Of a stretch of DNA of 64,000 nt, positions 61,682 to 64,000 are shown piece by piece; the stretch's first letter is position 1, and each line of letters begins with the position of its first letter. The notes under the pieces are model-generated. The model was not told the DNA's origin, made no database searches, and saw only the letters and a program-made list of their open reading frames with translations. The translations under genes were made by a program, and so were the position numbers. Origin of the DNA: Clostridium_F caseinilyticum (GTDB taxonomy: Bacteria; Bacillota; Clostridia; Clostridiales; Clostridiaceae); the NCBI RefSeq assembly GCF_046127645.1, contig NZ_CP175919.1, one strand, 5' to 3'.

Positions 61682-63139
61682 TTAAAAATCCGCTCTCATT
61701 TTATGAAAATCTACTGATTGTTCATAACTATATGCTAAATTAAATAATACATCTTCTTTAAAATAATCTGATATAATTTGAAGTCCTACTGGAAGTCCAT
61801 CTACCATACCACATGGTAATGATATAGCTGGTACTCCTGCTACACTGATTGGAACAGTATATATATCTGAAAGATACATTGCCATTACATCATCCTTCTT
61901 TTCTCCTACCTTAAAGGCTGTTGTTGGTGATGTTGGTGATACTATAGCATCAAATTCTTTGAATACTCTTTGGAAATCATCCTTTATAAGTTTTCTTACT
62001 TTTAATGCCTTTTTGTAGTAAGCATCATAATATCCCGCTGACAATACATAAGTTCCTAGCATTATTCTTCTCTTAACTTCATCTCCAAAACCTTCACTTC
62101 TAGATTTTAAATATATATCCTTAGCATCTTTAAAGTTTTTGGATCTATACCCATATCTTATTCCGTCAAATCTAGCTAAGTTTGATGAAGCTTCTGCACT
62201 AGATATTATATAATAAGCTGATAGGGCATAATCCATTAATGGTAAGGAACATGGTTTAACTTCTGCTCCATTTGCCTCTAATACCCTTATAGCTTCTTCT
62301 ATAGATTTTCTTACATTTTTATCTAGTCCATCTCCAAAAAATTCTTTTGGAATACCAATTCTTTTACCCTTTATATCTTTAGTTAAACTTTTTTTATAAT
62401 CAGGAACTTCCTTATCTGCTGTCGTAAAATCCTTTTTATCAAGTCCTGCTATAACTGATGTTAACAAGGCACAATCCTCTACATCTTTTCCCATTGGGCC
62501 TACTTGATCTAATGTAGAACCAAAAGCTACAACCCCTGATCTTGATATTCTTCCATATGTAGGTTTTAAACCAACTACACCACAAAAAGATGCTGGTTGT
62601 CTTACTGAACCACCGGTATCTGTTCCTAATGCTAGTGGAGATTCACATCCTGCTACTGCTACTGCAGATCCACCTGAAGATCCACCTGGTACTCTTTCTA
62701 AATCCCATGGATTCTTAGCTAATTTAAATGCACTATTTTCTGTAGATGATCCCATAGCAAACTCATCCATGTTTAATTTTCCAAGTATTATTCCTTCTTC
62801 TTGTTTTATTTTTTCTGTTACATGAGCATCATAAGGTGAAGTATAACCTTCTAATATTTTAGATGCACATGTATTTTGCATTTCTTTTACATTTATGTTA
62901 TCTTTTATACCTACTGGTATCCCTGATAAAGCTTTTAATTCTTCATTTTTTTCTATTTTTTCATCAACTTCTTTAGCCTTTTTCATAGCTTCTTCTTCTG
63001 ATACATACAAATATGCACCTAACTTGTCATCTACTGTATTTATTCTATCTAAAAAAGCTTTTGTAATTTCTTCAGCTTTAACTTCTTTATTTGAAAGCAT
63101 ATCTTTTAATTCATGTGCTGTTAATTTAGTTAAATCCAT
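61682..63139 (-). CDS. gatA: Asp-tRNA(Asn)/Glu-tRNA(Gln) amidotransferase subunit A
   Basis: A 485-residue amidase-signature enzyme. The Ser-cisSer-Lys triad is GIKDNINV (Lys), GTDTGGSVRQP (cis-Ser) and GGSSGGSAVAVA region (Ser). It releases ammonia from glutamine for GatB. It lies 36 bases after gatC. Confidence 0.97.
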   Translation of the reverse strand: MDLTKLTAHELKDMLSNKEVKAEEITKAFLDRINTVDDKLGAYLYVSEEEAMKKAKEVDEKIEKNEELKALSGIPVGIKDNINVKEMQNTCASKILEGYTSPYDAHVTEKIKQEEGIILGKLNMDEFAMGSSTENSAFKLAKNPWDLERVPGGSSGGSAVAVAGCESPLALGTDTGGSVRQPASFCGVVGLKPTYGRISRSGVVAFGSTLDQVGPMGKDVEDCALLTSVIAGLDKKDFTTADKEVPDYKKSLTKDIKGKRIGIPKEFFGDGLDKNVRKSIEEAIRVLEANGAEVKPCSLPLMDYALSAYYIISSAEASSNLARFDGIRYGYRSKNFKDAKDIYLKSRSEGFGDEVKRRIMLGTYVLSAGYYDAYYKKALKVRKLIKDDFQRVFKEFDAIVSPTSPTTAFKVGEKKDDVMAMYLSDIYTVPISVAGVPAISLPCGMVDGLPVGLQIISDYFKEDVLFNLAYSYEQSVDFHKMRADF

Positions 63140-63175
63140 TTTCTCTCCTCCTTTTTCCAGAAAACAAAAGAATTA

Positions 63176-63463
63176 TTAGTCTATAACTTTAGGAACAATT
63201 ACATATTCCTCTAAGCTTTCTGGTGCATTATCTATAACTTCTTCTAATTCCATAGATTTTTCTACATTATCTTCTCTATATTTGTTTTCAATATAATATG
63301 GATTTACTACTATATCCACATCATCAGTATTTAATTCATCTAATTTTTCCATATAGTTTAATATTTTATTTAAGTCATTTACAAAATTATCTTTTTCTTC
63401 TTCTTTAAATTCTAATCTTGCAAGTTCTGCTACATATTCTACATCCTTCTTTGAAACTGACAT
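63176..63463 (-). CDS. gatC: Asp-tRNA(Asn)/Glu-tRNA(Gln) amidotransferase subunit C
   Basis: A 95-residue GatC beginning MSVSKKDVEYVAELARLEF, with the C-terminal YVIPKVID typical of the family. It stabilises the GatA-GatB complex. The ATG at 63463 is chosen because AGGAAGTGAGG lies before it, four codons inside the longest frame. First gene of gatCAB. Confidence 0.95.
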   Translation of the reverse strand: MSVSKKDVEYVAELARLEFKEEEKDNFVNDLNKILNYMEKLDELNTDDVDIVVNPYYIENKYREDNVEKSMELEEVIDNAPESLEEYVIVPKVID

Positions 63464-63565
63464 TTTATCCCTCACTTCCTTATTATATAAAGATTATTTT
63501 TACCTTATAGAGTCTAATATTTTTATTTTACCACAAATATATATTTTTTACATAGAAATAAAAAA

Positions 63566-63600
63566 AACCACCTGTAAAAATTAGGTAGCTTTTTTATTGT
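63566..63600 (-). terminator. Weak terminator after the right-edge symporter
   Basis: ACCACCT and AGGTAGCT pair imperfectly and are followed on the minus strand by GGTTTTTTTT, just after the symporter stop. Confidence 0.5.
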
Positions 63601-63601
63601 A

Positions 63602-64000
63602 TTATATAACCTCTCCAAATACTTCTTCTTTAATCATTTTTTCATGAGAAATGCTTTCTTTTCTAAATAATTTATCTACAACTATAGCTATAGCTCCATC
63701 TCCACAAACATTTGTAGCTGTCCCAAAGCTATCTTGTGCAAAATGTATAGCTATCATCAATCCTTGTTGTACTGGGTTAAACATAAGCATATCTTTTAAT
63801 AGACCTAAAGTAGCGTATACCCCACCACCAGGTATTCCCGGTGCTGCTACCATAGTAACTCCCAACATAAATATATATGGTATCATCATAGCTGCTGTTG
63901 GTACTTGACCTGATATAATCATTATACCCATAGCTCCTAATACTAAAGTTATAGTATCTCCTGCTAAATGTATTGTAGCACATAAAGGTATTACAAAATC
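63602..64000 (-). CDS. Dicarboxylate/amino acid:cation symporter (5' part outside window)
   Basis: The C-terminal 132 residues of an SDF-family transporter, open to the right edge. FVIPLCATIHLAGDTITL corresponds to the family's conserved VIPLGATINMDGT region with changes, and GVTMVAAPGIPGGGV and AQDSFGTATNVCGDGAIAIVVDKLF are typical of helix 7-8 and the cation/substrate site. It takes up dicarboxylates or amino acids with protons or sodium. It is related to the degraded gene at 52341. Confidence 0.87.
   Translation of the reverse strand, partial: DFVIPLCATIHLAGDTITLVLGAMGIMIISGQVPTAAMMIPYIFMLGVTMVAAPGIPGGGVYATLGLLKDMLMFNPVQQGLMIAIHFAQDSFGTATNVCGDGAIAIVVDKLFRKESISHEKMIKEEVFGEVI

Overview
The window is AT-rich, strictly anaerobe-type Firmicute DNA. 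Gene content (pyruvate formate-lyase, reverse rubrerythrin, double-cubane-type dehydratase proteins, lonA/lonB/clpX/clpP/tig block, a pyrBICFKDE run, GatCAB and a very large tRNA array) points to Clostridium, most likely the proteolytic C. botulinum / C. sporogenes group. The genus is well supported; the species is my inference from remembered gene order.

Layout. Positions 1-13.8 kb are the early half of a prophage whose remaining genes lie left of the window. Its minus-strand replication and recombination module reads ssb, HD protein, MBL hydrolase, recT, SbcC-like ATPase and small genes, and ends in an ERCC4 nuclease and a primase-helicase cut by the window edge. A divergent immunity switch (Cro-like / CI-like / ImmA-like) has recognisable operators. 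The integrase gene is split by a complete 2,194-bp IS21-family element flanked by an 8-bp target duplication, so the prophage is probably unable to integrate or excise by its own enzyme. The module also encodes a small Spo0E-like phosphatase.

From 14 to 31 kb is host chromosome: lgt, two small genes, ugpQ-like phosphodiesterase, a chemotaxis receptor, reverse rubrerythrin, pflA-pflB behind a ZTP (pfl-motif) riboswitch, ctc/L25, perR, a solute-binding lipoprotein, a WYL regulator, and three low-complexity or cysteine-rich proteins of unknown role. From 31 to 41 kb is a protein quality-control block on the minus strand: engB, lonA, lonB, clpX, clpP, tig. From 42 to 48 kb is the complete de novo UMP pathway apart from carbamoyl-phosphate synthase (pyrB-I-C-F-K-D-E), preceded by a PyrR-type attenuator. 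From 48 to 53 kb an activator, a DUF3343 protein and two double-cubane-like reductases probably form one redox system, next to a decayed dicarboxylate/cation symporter gene. From 53.5 to 55.5 kb are 22 tRNA genes on the minus strand, with a 600-bp tandem duplication of seven of them and a clear promoter and terminator. The last 8 kb hold a YfcE phosphodiesterase, an ITPase, an unknown 457-residue protein, an oligopeptide-binding lipoprotein, gatC-gatA-gatB and the 3' end of an intact relative of the decayed symporter.

I found no CRISPR array and no toxin gene. The points most worth a second look are the double-cubane operon, the prophage recombination module with its Spo0E-like protein, the cysteine-rich cluster, and a phosphoesterase gene that has no ATG/GTG/TTG start.
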